From assembly GCA_028291405.1 (NCBI GenBank), contig JAQGID010000025.1, forward strand, positions 1-55,166: a DNA stretch of 55,166 nucleotides, in the 5' to 3' direction. This document shows positions 37,810-46,232 of this stretch, in pieces. Under the pieces are notes generated by a model, which saw nothing but the letters and a program-made list of their open reading frames with translations, did no database searches and was not told where the DNA came from. Origin of the DNA: Rhodospirillales bacterium (GTDB lineage Bacteria > Pseudomonadota > Alphaproteobacteria > ATCC43930 > CGMCC-115725). How positions within the stretch are numbered: position 1 is the first letter of the stretch; the number at the start of each line of letters is the position of its first letter. Both the position numbers and the translations under genes were made by a program.

Positions 37810-39142
37810 TCAAGGGTGCGATCCTGCAGCCGCGACGACGCGCCACACGGTATTTCCGACATCGTCGGCGACCAGCAGCGCGCCTTGCCGGTCCATCGCG
37901 ACGCCGACTGGACGGCCTCGCGCATTGCCTTCGTCGTCGAGGAACTCGGTCAAGATTTCGACCGGTTGCCCGGCCGGTCGGCCGGCGGCGAAGGGGACGA
38001 AGACGACCTCGTAGCCGCTGCGGGGCGAGCGGTTCCACGAACCGTGCTGCCCAATGAAGGCGCCCTCGGTGAAAGGCGCCGGAAGATTGCCTGGCTTCGA
38101 GAAGGTGAGGCCGAGCGAGGCGGTGTGAGGGCCCAGCGCGTAGTCCGGCACGACCGCCGTGGCGACGAGGTCGAGACGCTGCGGCTTCACCCGCTTGTCG
38201 ATGTGCTGGCCGTAGTAGCTATACGGCCAGCCATAAAATACGCCGTCCTTTACGGCCGTCATGTAGTCCGGCACGAGGTCGCTGCCGAGTTCATCGCGTT
38301 CATTTGACGGCCGTCCACAACGCGCCGCAGGCCGGCTGCCAGGCGAGACCATTGGGATTGCGCAGCCCCGATGCGAAGATCCGGTGGCGGCCGGTCGCGA
38401 CCTCGATCTCCCAGATTGCGGCGCGCCCTGCCTCGGCCGCGATGCCATTCTCGGCAGCGTTGCTGTTCGAGCCGACGGTGACGTAGAGACGCTTGCCGTC
38501 GGGGCTGGCGATGACGTTCTTGGTCCAATGATGGTTGATCGGGCCGGCCGGCAGATCGACGATTTTGGTACGAGACGCGGTGATCCGCGTGTCGCCGTCC
38601 TTGTAGGGGAAGTGCAGGAGCGCGTCGGTGTCGGCGACGTAGAAATCGTCGCCGATCAGCGCCATGCCGAACGGCGAATTCAGACCTTCGACGAAGACCG
38701 TGCGCATCGTAGCGACACCTTTGCCTTCGATGTCCCGAAGCAGCGTGATGCGGTTGGCGCTCGGCACCTCGGCGCCGGCCCGCCGCATCACCTGCCGCAT
38801 GATCCAGCCGGTAATGCCTTTGGCGTCCTCGGGCTTGGGCGGCGCATTCGTCTCGGCGACGAGCACGTCGCCATTGGGCAAAACGTACAGCCAGCGAGGA
38901 TGGTCGAGCCCTTGCGCGAAGGCGACGACCGCCAAGCCGGGCGCGGCGACGGGCATACGTCCGGGCTCCCACCCTTTCGCCGGCGCGATATTCACCGTCG
39001 GGATCAACGTTTCATGCGGCGGCGGCAGCAACGGTGCCGGGCCGGTGCCGGCAATCACCGGCAAGGTTGCGGTATCGCCGCAGCCGGACAGCAGGGTCGC
39101 CAGCGCGGTCGCGAGGATAGCGGCGAGCAGTCGCTTGCGCAT
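37810..39142 (-). pseudogene. Sorbosone/glucose-dehydrogenase-like beta-propeller lipoprotein, one-base frameshift
   Basis: Read from ATG 39142: a lipoprotein signal (LATALATLLSGCGDT, lipobox Cys21) and a six-bladed propeller of the GDH/sorbosone dehydrogenase (YliI/PQQ-type) family. Signatures include [50 protein letters not shown] and [13 protein letters not shown]. The frame ends early at 38300, but the next frame continues [20 protein letters not shown] through [20 protein letters not shown] to 37810. Removing one A from the AAA at 38303-38305 restores VNERDEL and a 443-residue protein. Family members oxidise aldoses with PQQ in the periplasm. Either a real pseudogene or a homopolymer error. 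Confidence 0.88.
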
Positions 39143-39346
39143 GCGGCACAGTCCCGGCGAGGATAGGATACCGCTGACAAACAGCGCCTCGGTTCCGCTG
39201 TTCCTTGCGCGGGACCACCAGATCTAGGGGAGTGGCCCCAGAGGTAAGCCTAAGCCTTAATCGGCGATGCCTCGCGCCGACGACGCTGTTATCATGCTCG
39301 CCGCTGCCGAAAATCGCCGCCGCGACGGCGGGAGGGAGAGGAAACG

Positions 39347-40546
39347 ATGAACGAGATGACGCGATCGAACTCGCTCCGCGACGAGGGCACCGCCTATGGG
39401 CGCGCGAAGCCGCATTCCAACAAGCTGCTGACCGAGATCGGGCCGCGCACGCCGTGCGGCGAGCTGATGCGGCGCTATTGGCACCCCGTCGCAATCGCCG
39501 AGGAGGTGACGGCGACGCCGCGCAAGCTGCGCATCCTCGGCGAGGATCTCGTCCTCTTCCGCGACCGCAAGGGCCGGCCGGGCCTGCTCTATCCGCGCTG
39601 CATGCATCGCGGCACGACGCTCTACTACGGCAAGGTCGAGGACGAGGGGATCCGCTGCTGCTATCACGGCTGGCTGTTCGACGTCGAAGGCCATTGCCTG
39701 GAGCAGCCCTGCGAGCCCGACGGCGGCGTCCATCGCGACAAGGTGCGGCAGCCCTGGTATCCGGTGGAGGAACGCTACGGCTTGCTCTTCGCCTATATGG
39801 GCCCGCCGGCGAAGCGTCCGGTGCTGCCGCGCTATGACCATCTCGAGGACCTCGAGCCGGGCGAGCGGCTGATCGCGACGATCGGCGGTTTCGGCGCCAC
39901 CGGCGATGCCAGCTTCGACGTGCTGCCCTACAGCTGGCTGCACATGAACGACAACATCATGGATCCCTTCCACGTCCAGGTGCTGCACTCGACCTTCAGC
40001 GGCGCGCAGTTCGCGCCGGACTTCCGGCTGATGCCGAAGGTCGATTTTTTCTATACCGAGTCCGGTGTCTGCTACACGGCGGTGCGTGAGCTCGAGGATG
40101 GGCAGGAAGTCGACCGCATCTCCTCGTGGCTGATGCCAAACATCATGAGTGTGCCGAGCATTCACCTGGCGCCCGGCCGCTCACGCGGCATCTCCTGGGT
40201 CGTGCCGGTCGACGACGACAAATATTATCAGGTGATGATCGCCAAGGCCTCGCAGGACGGTGGCCGCTTCGAGCTCAAGATCAACGGCACGACCTGGGGC
40301 GAGAAGAGCGAGGAAGAGCGCCAGCGCTTTCCCAGCGACTTCGAGGCGCAGGTCGGGCAGGGTCCGATCTCGCTGCATTCCGAGGAGCATCTCGCGACCA
40401 GCGACCGCGGTATCGCCATGCAGCGCCGCATGCTGGAGCAGCAGATCGCCATCGTCGCGCAGGGCGGCGATCCGCTCGGCGTCGCCTTCGACGAGGACAA
40501 GGCGACGGTCGCGGTGCGCAGCGGGAATTTCTACCGCCGGATTTGA
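39347..40546 (+). CDS. Rieske non-heme iron oxygenase, catalytic subunit (1)
   Basis: Rieske oxygenase of 399 residues related to phthalate-4,5-dioxygenase-type and O-demethylase catalytic subunits. Rieske ligands are Cys85/His87 (CMHRGT) and Cys104/His107 (CYHGW). The mononuclear iron site follows the NDNIMDPFHVQVLH pattern with His209 and His214. ATG 39347 is preceded by GGGAGAGGAAACG. No ferredoxin or reductase gene is nearby, so electrons must come from partners elsewhere. It is paralogous to the oxygenase at 51494-52885 (both share GP.TP.GE..RR.WHP near residue 32). Substrate unknown. Confidence 0.93.
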   Translation: MNEMTRSNSLRDEGTAYGRAKPHSNKLLTEIGPRTPCGELMRRYWHPVAIAEEVTATPRKLRILGEDLVLFRDRKGRPGLLYPRCMHRGTTLYYGKVEDEGIRCCYHGWLFDVEGHCLEQPCEPDGGVHRDKVRQPWYPVEERYGLLFAYMGPPAKRPVLPRYDHLEDLEPGERLIATIGGFGATGDASFDVLPYSWLHMNDNIMDPFHVQVLHSTFSGAQFAPDFRLMPKVDFFYTESGVCYTAVRELEDGQEVDRISSWLMPNIMSVPSIHLAPGRSRGISWVVPVDDDKYYQVMIAKASQDGGRFELKINGTTWGEKSEEERQRFPSDFEAQVGQGPISLHSEEHLATSDRGIAMQRRMLEQQIAIVAQGGDPLGVAFDEDKATVAVRSGNFYRRI

Positions 40547-40555
40547 ACGAGGGGC

Positions 40556-41302
40556 TCAGACGCTGGCACGCAGGACGAGGTCGGCGCCGAGGCAGAGCAG
40601 GCCGGTGGAGAAGATGAGGCGGAAGGTCTCCGGCTGGACGCGGAACCGGATCCACTGGCCGATCGCCATGCCGGCAAGCGCGGGAAGCGTATCGATGATC
40701 GATGCGGCCGCCGCCGTCATTGCGAAGGCGCCATGCGCCGCGAGACCGGCGGCGAGCGCGATCGTCGAGACGGTGAACGACAGGCCGAGCGCCTGCACGA
40801 GTTCCTCCTTCTCGAGATCGAGCGCTTGGAGGTAGGGAACCGCCGGCAAGACGAAGACGCCGGTGGCGCCGGTTACAAGCCCGGTCGCGATGCCGACCAG
40901 CGGCGACAGGACCGGCTCGGCGCGAGGCGAGACTGACAGGCCTCGCTTCGCGAGCCCGACGATCGCGTAGGCGACGAGGGCGATCCCGAGAGCACCGGTG
41001 GCGGCCCGCGTGTCGGCGCCGGTCAGGAAACCGGCGGCGGCCGAGGTCGCGATGCCGATCGCGACCAGCATCGTCCCCATCCGCCGCAGCAGGCGACGCC
41101 GATGCGGCCCCGCGACGAATTGCCAGACGTTCGTCACCAACGACGGAACGATGAGCAGCGAGGCCGCCTGGGCGGGGGTCATCATGAGGCCGAGGATTCC
41201 CATCGCGACGGTCGGCAGCCCCATGCCGCTGACGCCCTTGACGACGCCGGCGAGGACGAAGGCCAGGGCGATCGCGATGAGGGACGGATCGATGTCGGGC
41301 AT
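40556..41302 (-). CDS. TauE/SafE-family permease
   Basis: Membrane protein of the TauE/SafE (sulfite or organosulfur exporter) family, 248 residues with about eight helices. Signature segments are FVLAGVVKGVSGMGLPTVAM at the N-terminus and IATGLVTGATGVFVLPAVPYLQAL in the second half, the internal repeat of the family. It may export an anion produced by the neighbouring pathway. It ends 10 bp from the Rieske gene and is divergent from the LysR gene, its probable regulator. Confidence 0.92.
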   Translation of the reverse strand: MPDIDPSLIAIALAFVLAGVVKGVSGMGLPTVAMGILGLMMTPAQAASLLIVPSLVTNVWQFVAGPHRRRLLRRMGTMLVAIGIATSAAAGFLTGADTRAATGALGIALVAYAIVGLAKRGLSVSPRAEPVLSPLVGIATGLVTGATGVFVLPAVPYLQALDLEKEELVQALGLSFTVSTIALAAGLAAHGAFAMTAAAASIIDTLPALAGMAIGQWIRFRVQPETFRLIFSTGLLCLGADLVLRASV

Positions 41303-41355
41303 GCCGAAACCTTGATCGAACGGATCCCAGGTGACAATTTGGCATCGGATGAGCC

Positions 41356-41378
41356 AGGCTTCGGATCGTCCGAAGCCT
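41356..41378. promoter_or_regulatory. Palindromic operator candidate between TauE and LysR genes
   Basis: AGGCTTCGGA and TCCGAAGCCT form perfect 10-base arms around TCG. Inside it TCGGATCGTCCGA fits the T-N11-A LysR box. The site is 13 bp before the LysR ATG at 41392 and 54 bp before the TauE start, so it is well placed for autoregulation and activation of the divergent permease. Confidence 0.7.
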
Positions 41379-41391
41379 GCGAGGATCAGCG

Positions 41392-42297
41392 ATGCGCTTC
41401 GATCTCGTCGACCTGCGCCTGTTCCTCCACGTCGGCGACGCCGCCAGCATCACGCACGGCGCCGCGCGGGCCAATCTTTCCCTCCCCGCGGCGAGCGAGC
41501 GGATCCGGGCCATGGAGGAGGTGCTGGGCGTCACGCTGCTCGAGCGCGGCCGCCGCGGCGTCGGGCTCACGCCGGCCGGCCGCTCCCTCGCGCATCATGC
41601 ACGCCTCGTCCTGCAGCAGGTCGAGCGAATGCGCGGCGAGCTTTCGGCCTATGCACAGGGGCTGAAGGGTTTCGTCCGGCTGCTGGCGAACACATCCGCC
41701 ATGACCGAGTTTCTGCCGGAGGTCCTCAGCGAGTTCCTCGCCGCGCATCCCAATATCGACGTCGATCTCGAGGAGCGCCCGAGCTTCGACATCGTTCGTT
41801 CGGTCGCGGAAGGAATTGCCGATGCCGGGATCGTCGCCGATATCGTCGACTTCGGCGCGCTCGAAGCCTTCCCGTTCGCGACCGACCGTCTGGTCGCGGT
41901 CATGGCGCGCGAGCATCCCCTCGCGTCGTGCCGCAGCCTGCGGTTCCGCGAGTTGCTCGACGATCCGTTCGTCGGTCTCGGCGGCGCGAGCGCGTTGCAG
42001 CATCATCTCGCGCAGCATGCCACGCAGGCCGGTCGTCCGCTCAAGCTGCGGGTCCGGCTGAGCAACTTCGAGGCGATCTGCCGGATGGTCGAACGCGGCG
42101 TCGGTGTCGCGGTCATTCCCGAGACCGCCGCCCGCAGAAGCCGCAAGCTCACCGCGATTCGACTCGTCCGCCTCGCCGATCCTTGGTCGCTGCGCCAGTT
42201 GACATTGTGCGTCCGCCGCCTGAACGAACTGCCGATGCCGGCGCAGTTGCTTGTCGCACATTTGAGACGGCAGCCATCCGAAGCTGCGTCCGGCTGA
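41392..42297 (+). CDS. LysR-family transcriptional regulator
   Basis: LysR-type regulator of 301 residues. The N-terminal winged helix covers residues 1-60 (LRLFLHVGDAASITHGAARA, then LSLPAASERIRAMEEVLG), followed by the linker helix and two-lobed co-inducer domain. It begins MRFDLVDL, typical for the family. The divergent TauE/SafE gene and the palindrome between them are probable targets. The inducer is likely a metabolite or anion exported or degraded by neighbours, but it cannot be named. Confidence 0.93.
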   Translation: MRFDLVDLRLFLHVGDAASITHGAARANLSLPAASERIRAMEEVLGVTLLERGRRGVGLTPAGRSLAHHARLVLQQVERMRGELSAYAQGLKGFVRLLANTSAMTEFLPEVLSEFLAAHPNIDVDLEERPSFDIVRSVAEGIADAGIVADIVDFGALEAFPFATDRLVAVMAREHPLASCRSLRFRELLDDPFVGLGGASALQHHLAQHATQAGRPLKLRVRLSNFEAICRMVERGVGVAVIPETAARRSRKLTAIRLVRLADPWSLRQLTLCVRRLNELPMPAQLLVAHLRRQPSEAASG

Positions 42298-42420
42298 GAC
42301 GGAATGCCGGTCGCCCATTTTGGGCTGAGCCAGACTGCCGTCCGACGTCATACTCGGATCATGCGGGACGGCGCGACCGGGCTGCCATGCGGCTGCCCCC
42401 CTCCCGGCTGGAGACGACAG

Positions 42421-43338
42421 ATGTTACGCATTTTGTTGGGCGTTCTCGGGGCGCTCGCGGCCGCGTTGCCAGCCGCCGCACAGGTGAAGCCGTTCCCCAC
42501 CGGCTTCCGCATCCAGGAGATCCAGACCACCGGCCCGACCATTCATACCCGGGTCGGCGGCAAGGGACCCGCCGTCGTGCTGCTGCACGGCTACGGCGAG
42601 ACCGGCGACATGTGGGCGCCGCTGGCGGCGGAGTTGGCGCGCGATCATACCGTGGTCGTCCCCGACCTGCGTGGGATGGGCCTCTCGTCGCGCCCCGCCG
42701 GCGGCTACGACAAAAAGACGCAAGGCAAGGACATCGCCGACGTCCTCGACGCGCTGAAGATCGGCAAGACCGACCTCGTCACCCACGACATCGGCAACAT
42801 GGTCGGCTACGCCTTCGCGGCGGAATACCCGGGCCGAGTGATCCGCTTCGTCCTGATGGATGCGCCGCTGCCCGGAGTCGGGCCGTGGGACGAGATCGTC
42901 CGCAGCAAGGCCCTCTGGCACTTCTCGTTCCAGGGGCCGGATGCCGAGCGGCTCGTGGCAGGCCGCGAGCGGATCTATCTGGACCGTTTCTGGAACGAGT
43001 TCTCGGCCGATCCGAGATCCTTCAGCGAGGCGTCGCGCCGGCACTATGCCCGGCTCTACGCGCAGCCGGGCGCCATGCATGCCGGCTTCAACCAGTTCGC
43101 CGCCTTCGATCAGGATGCGATCGACAACAAGGCATTCGTCGCCAAGGGCAAGCTGACGATGCCGGTGCTCGCGGTCGGCGGCGAAAAATCCTTCGGCCCG
43201 ACGATGGCGGTCGTGATGCGTGCCGTCGCGACCGACGTCACCGAGGTGGTGATCCCGAGTTCCGGCCATTGGCTGATGGAGGAGCAGCCGCGCGCCACGA
43301 TCGCCGCCATTCGTACCTTCCTGGACAGTAAGCGCTGA
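42421..43338 (+). CDS. Exported alpha/beta hydrolase (epoxide-hydrolase/dehalogenase-like)
   Basis: Alpha/beta hydrolase of 305 residues with a signal peptide (LLGVLGALAAALPAAAQ); ATG 42421 chosen for this, whereas the frame extends to 42304. The oxyanion motif LLHGYGETGDMW is near residue 54. The nucleophile elbow reads VTHDIGNMVGYAF with Asp123 in place of Ser, as in epoxide hydrolases and haloalkane/haloacetate dehalogenases. The catalytic His is in SSGHWLMEEQP. Substrate not readable. It follows the LysR gene and converges on the acyl-CoA-dehydrogenase-like gene. Confidence 0.9.
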   Translation: MLRILLGVLGALAAALPAAAQVKPFPTGFRIQEIQTTGPTIHTRVGGKGPAVVLLHGYGETGDMWAPLAAELARDHTVVVPDLRGMGLSSRPAGGYDKKTQGKDIADVLDALKIGKTDLVTHDIGNMVGYAFAAEYPGRVIRFVLMDAPLPGVGPWDEIVRSKALWHFSFQGPDAERLVAGRERIYLDRFWNEFSADPRSFSEASRRHYARLYAQPGAMHAGFNQFAAFDQDAIDNKAFVAKGKLTMPVLAVGGEKSFGPTMAVVMRAVATDVTEVVIPSSGHWLMEEQPRATIAAIRTFLDSKR

Positions 43339-43341
43339 TCG

Positions 43342-44541
43342 TCAGGCGACGCTGAGGTCGGCCGGCAGGCCGAGGAGGTATTGCCCGACCGTCTCGAAAT
43401 GGGCGGCGCGCGCCTGGATCTGCTGCAGCACGGTATGAATGTCGCGGAAGCGGCGCTCGAGCTTGCCGCTGCTGAAGATCGCGATCGCGCCGCCGGCGTG
43501 ATAGGCGATGTCCGCGACCTCCTTCGCCTGGTGCGTCGCGAAGGTCGCCGCGAGGCGGATCTGCATCCGCTGGTCGACCGTTACGGTGCCGGAGGCCGCG
43601 GCAGAGTCCGCGATTTCGCGCAGCGTGTGCAGCAGGAAGAGGCGCGAGGCCTGCAGCTTCGCCTCGGCTTGGCCGACCTGGCTCTGGATCACGGCGTTGT
43701 CGCGCTGCGCCTTCACGTGATGTCGCGGCACGCGGTCCCTGGCGCTCGCGACGAAGACGTCGAGCATGCGCCGGGCGATGCCGAGCGCGACGGCGGCGAA
43801 GGCGACGGCATAGACCGCGGTGATCGGAAAGCGGTAGAGCACGCCTGGCTGCGACGGATCGGGCGAACCGTTGTAGACGTAGCTGTGGCGCTCCGGCACG
43901 AACAGCCGCTCGACCGCGTAATTGTCGCTGCCGGTGCCGCGCAGCCCCATGACGTGCCAGATGTCGGTGATCCGTGCCGCGTGCAGCGGGAAGATCACGG
44001 TCTGCAGCAGCGCCTCGCCGTCGGGCAGAAGCTCCGGCGTTCCGTCGCCGGCGACCACCGGCATGTGGCCGCCGAGGAATTGTGCCTGACGGCTGCCGCT
44101 CGCGAACATCCAGGTCCCGGTGATCTCGAAGCCGCCGGCGACGCGGATCGCGCTGCCGCTGCTCAGCGATCCCCAGGCGAGGATCGCGCCGGGGTCGGCG
44201 AAGATCTCCCGCGCGCCTTGCGGCGGCAGATGCCCCGCCGCCATGGCGCAGCCGCCGCACTGCCCGAGGCACCAGGCAGTGCTGGCATCGGCGCCGGCGA
44301 CGATCTCGATGAACTCGGCAAAGGCGGCGGGGTCGAGTTCGGCGCCGTCGAGCGAGCGCGGCAGCAGCAGCCGATAGGAGCCCGCGCCGATCAGCGTCTC
44401 GACGAGCGCCGGCGGCAGCTCGCGCTTCGCCTCGATCTCCGCCGCGGCGGCTTCGATCACCGGGGCGAGACGGCGGGCGAGGGCGAGATGGTCGCCTTCG
44501 TCGGTCGACGGTGCGGCCGGGCGGGTAGCGGACGGGTGCAT
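43342..44541 (-). CDS. Acyl-CoA-dehydrogenase-fold flavoprotein (monooxygenase or dehydrogenase)
   Basis: Flavoprotein of 399 residues with the acyl-CoA dehydrogenase fold, closest in feel to FMNH2-dependent monooxygenases (HsaA/DszC type) rather than true dehydrogenases: ALVETLIGAGSYRLLLPRS, DASTAWCLGQCGG, ITGTWMFASGSRQA, DIWHVMGLRGTGSDN and a helical C-terminus ending ETVGQYLLGLPADLSVA. Start ATG 44541 has GGGAGGGAG seven bases upstream; an ATG at 44547 abuts that site. No flavin reductase is adjacent. Divergent from the enoyl-CoA hydratase gene. Confidence 0.86.
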   Translation of the reverse strand: MHPSATRPAAPSTDEGDHLALARRLAPVIEAAAAEIEAKRELPPALVETLIGAGSYRLLLPRSLDGAELDPAAFAEFIEIVAGADASTAWCLGQCGGCAMAAGHLPPQGAREIFADPGAILAWGSLSSGSAIRVAGGFEITGTWMFASGSRQAQFLGGHMPVVAGDGTPELLPDGEALLQTVIFPLHAARITDIWHVMGLRGTGSDNYAVERLFVPERHSYVYNGSPDPSQPGVLYRFPITAVYAVAFAAVALGIARRMLDVFVASARDRVPRHHVKAQRDNAVIQSQVGQAEAKLQASRLFLLHTLREIADSAAASGTVTVDQRMQIRLAATFATHQAKEVADIAYHAGGAIAIFSSGKLERRFRDIHTVLQQIQARAAHFETVGQYLLGLPADLSVA

Positions 44542-44722
44542 CAACATCTCCCTCCCTCTGGTTCCGGTGTACTGGCTGTGCGATCGAGAAATCGCGTGCT
44601 TCGATCTTCCGGGCACGACAAATAGAGCAGCCTGGACCCAGCCGGGCAAGCATGGCGACGGGCAGGTAATGTGGTAGAGCAAAGGTTCTGACCGGCGGCG
44701 CGCCGAACGACTGGAGACAGCG

Positions 44723-45511
44723 ATGACCGAAATCCTCATCGAATCGATCGACCGTGGCGTCGCGACGCTGACGCTCAACCGGCCGGACAGCATGAACGCG
44801 CTGTCTCGCGAGCTCTACGACGCGTTGCTCGAGGCGCTGCCGCGGCTCGCCGGTGATGCGAGCGTCGGCGCGGTGGTCCTGACCGGGGCGGGACGGGCGT
44901 TCTGCGCCGGCAGCGACGTCAAGTCGATGATCGCCACGGCAGAGATGACGCTCGAGGCGAGGGCGCAGGACCTGCGGCGGCGAACCGAGATCGTGCGCTG
45001 GCTGCACGAGATGCCGGTCCCGACCATCGCGATGGTCAACGGCGCGGCGAGCGGGGCGGGGCTATCGCTCGCTCTCGCCTGCGATCTGCGGATCGCCGGC
45101 GAGGCGGCGCGGTTCGCCACCGCCTTCGCGCGCGTCGGATTACCCGGGGATTTCGGCGTCACCTGGTTCCTGACGCAAATCGTCGGTCCGGCCAAGGCGC
45201 GCGAACTGCTGCTCCTAGCCGACCCGCTCGATGCCGCTGCGGCGCTGGCTCTCGGCATGGTCAACCGGGTGGTGGCCGACGGCGATCTCACCGCCGCGAC
45301 GGTCGCCCTGGCGCAGCGTCTCGCGGACGGCCCGCGCGTCGCGCATCGCTACATGAAGGCCAATTTCAACGCCGCGCTACGCGGCATCACCTTGAGCGAG
45401 ACGCTGGAGCTCGAAGCTTTCGCCACCGCCCGCGCCCGCGCGACCGAGGATCACCAGGAGGCGACGCGCGCCTTCGTCGAGAAGCGAAAGCCGGTGTTCA
45501 AGGGGCGGTAA
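44723..45511 (+). CDS. Enoyl-CoA hydratase/isomerase family protein
   Basis: Crotonase-fold protein of 262 residues. N-terminal LTLNRPDSMNALSRELYD; oxyanion segments GRAFCAGSDVKSM near residue 58 and NGAASGAGLSLALACDLRIA near residue 105; catalytic-region FARVGLPGDFGVTWFL near residue 135, where an Asp replaces the usual Glu at the position after the GL.P.FG pattern, so chemistry may differ from standard hydration. C-terminal EDHQEATRAFVEKRKPVFKG is typical. It probably acts on a CoA thioester in the local catabolic route. Confidence 0.92.
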   Translation: MTEILIESIDRGVATLTLNRPDSMNALSRELYDALLEALPRLAGDASVGAVVLTGAGRAFCAGSDVKSMIATAEMTLEARAQDLRRRTEIVRWLHEMPVPTIAMVNGAASGAGLSLALACDLRIAGEAARFATAFARVGLPGDFGVTWFLTQIVGPAKARELLLLADPLDAAAALALGMVNRVVADGDLTAATVALAQRLADGPRVAHRYMKANFNAALRGITLSETLELEAFATARARATEDHQEATRAFVEKRKPVFKGR

Positions 45512-45551
45512 AAGCCCTCTCCCGCCCAAGAGCGGACGAGGGGTTCGTCTC

Positions 45552-46229
45552 TCAGTCCTTCGCTCCCAGCAGCTCGCCCAGCACTTCCTCCGTCGTCCTG
45601 ACGTCGCCGAAGCTCTGGTAGAACGAGGTCAGCCCGGCCATGTGGTCGTCCTCGTAGCGCGCCCCGTTCGCGTCGGCGACCATCACGACGCGATAGTCGA
45701 GCATCATCGCGTCCCGCGCCGTCGTGTCGCAGCACATGTTCGTCGCCGTGCCGGTGACGATGAGATTCTCGATGCCGCGCGGCCGCAGCACCTCCTCGAT
45801 GTTCGAGGCGCCCTGGATGAAGGCGCTGAACCGCGATTTGTAGACGATCGCATCGCCCTCGTTGATGTCGAGGTCGCAGTGGAATTCGTGACCATTATGC
45901 CCCGGGGAGAGCTGGTCGCGATGGTTGGCGCCGCGCGCTTCGGTGAAAAAATTGCTGTGATAGACCGGCCAGCGGCTGATGCCGCCGGCGCCCGCCGTCA
46001 TGCCGAGCCAGACGACCAGCCCGCCCGTCTCGCGCAGCCGCGCCGCGAGCCGGTTGATGTTCGGAATAATCCCGAGCACCGAGGGGATCTCGCCGACGTA
46101 GAAATTCTGCATGTCGACGACGAGCAGCGCCGTGGTCGCCGCGTCGAAACGATCGTAGACCGGCAGCCTCCCGCGCTTCGCCATGACGCGGTCGATGACG
46201 TATTGCGGCATCCCGTACGGTGGTGCCAT
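45552..46229 (-). CDS. Isochorismatase-family cysteine hydrolase
   Basis: Cysteine hydrolase of the isochorismatase/ureidoacrylate-amidohydrolase family, 225 residues. The triad is Asp39 (LLVVDMQNFYV), Lys131 (YKSRFSAF) and Cys166 (GTATNMCCDTT). It probably cleaves an amide or imide. The gene ends where the CocE gene upstream begins another ester/amide step (3 bp after the CocE stop, same strand), so they may act in sequence. Confidence 0.93.
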   Translation of the reverse strand: MAPPYGMPQYVIDRVMAKRGRLPVYDRFDAATTALLVVDMQNFYVGEIPSVLGIIPNINRLAARLRETGGLVVWLGMTAGAGGISRWPVYHSNFFTEARGANHRDQLSPGHNGHEFHCDLDINEGDAIVYKSRFSAFIQGASNIEEVLRPRGIENLIVTGTATNMCCDTTARDAMMLDYRVVMVADANGARYEDDHMAGLTSFYQSFGDVRTTEEVLGELLGAKD

Positions 46230-46232
46230 CGC

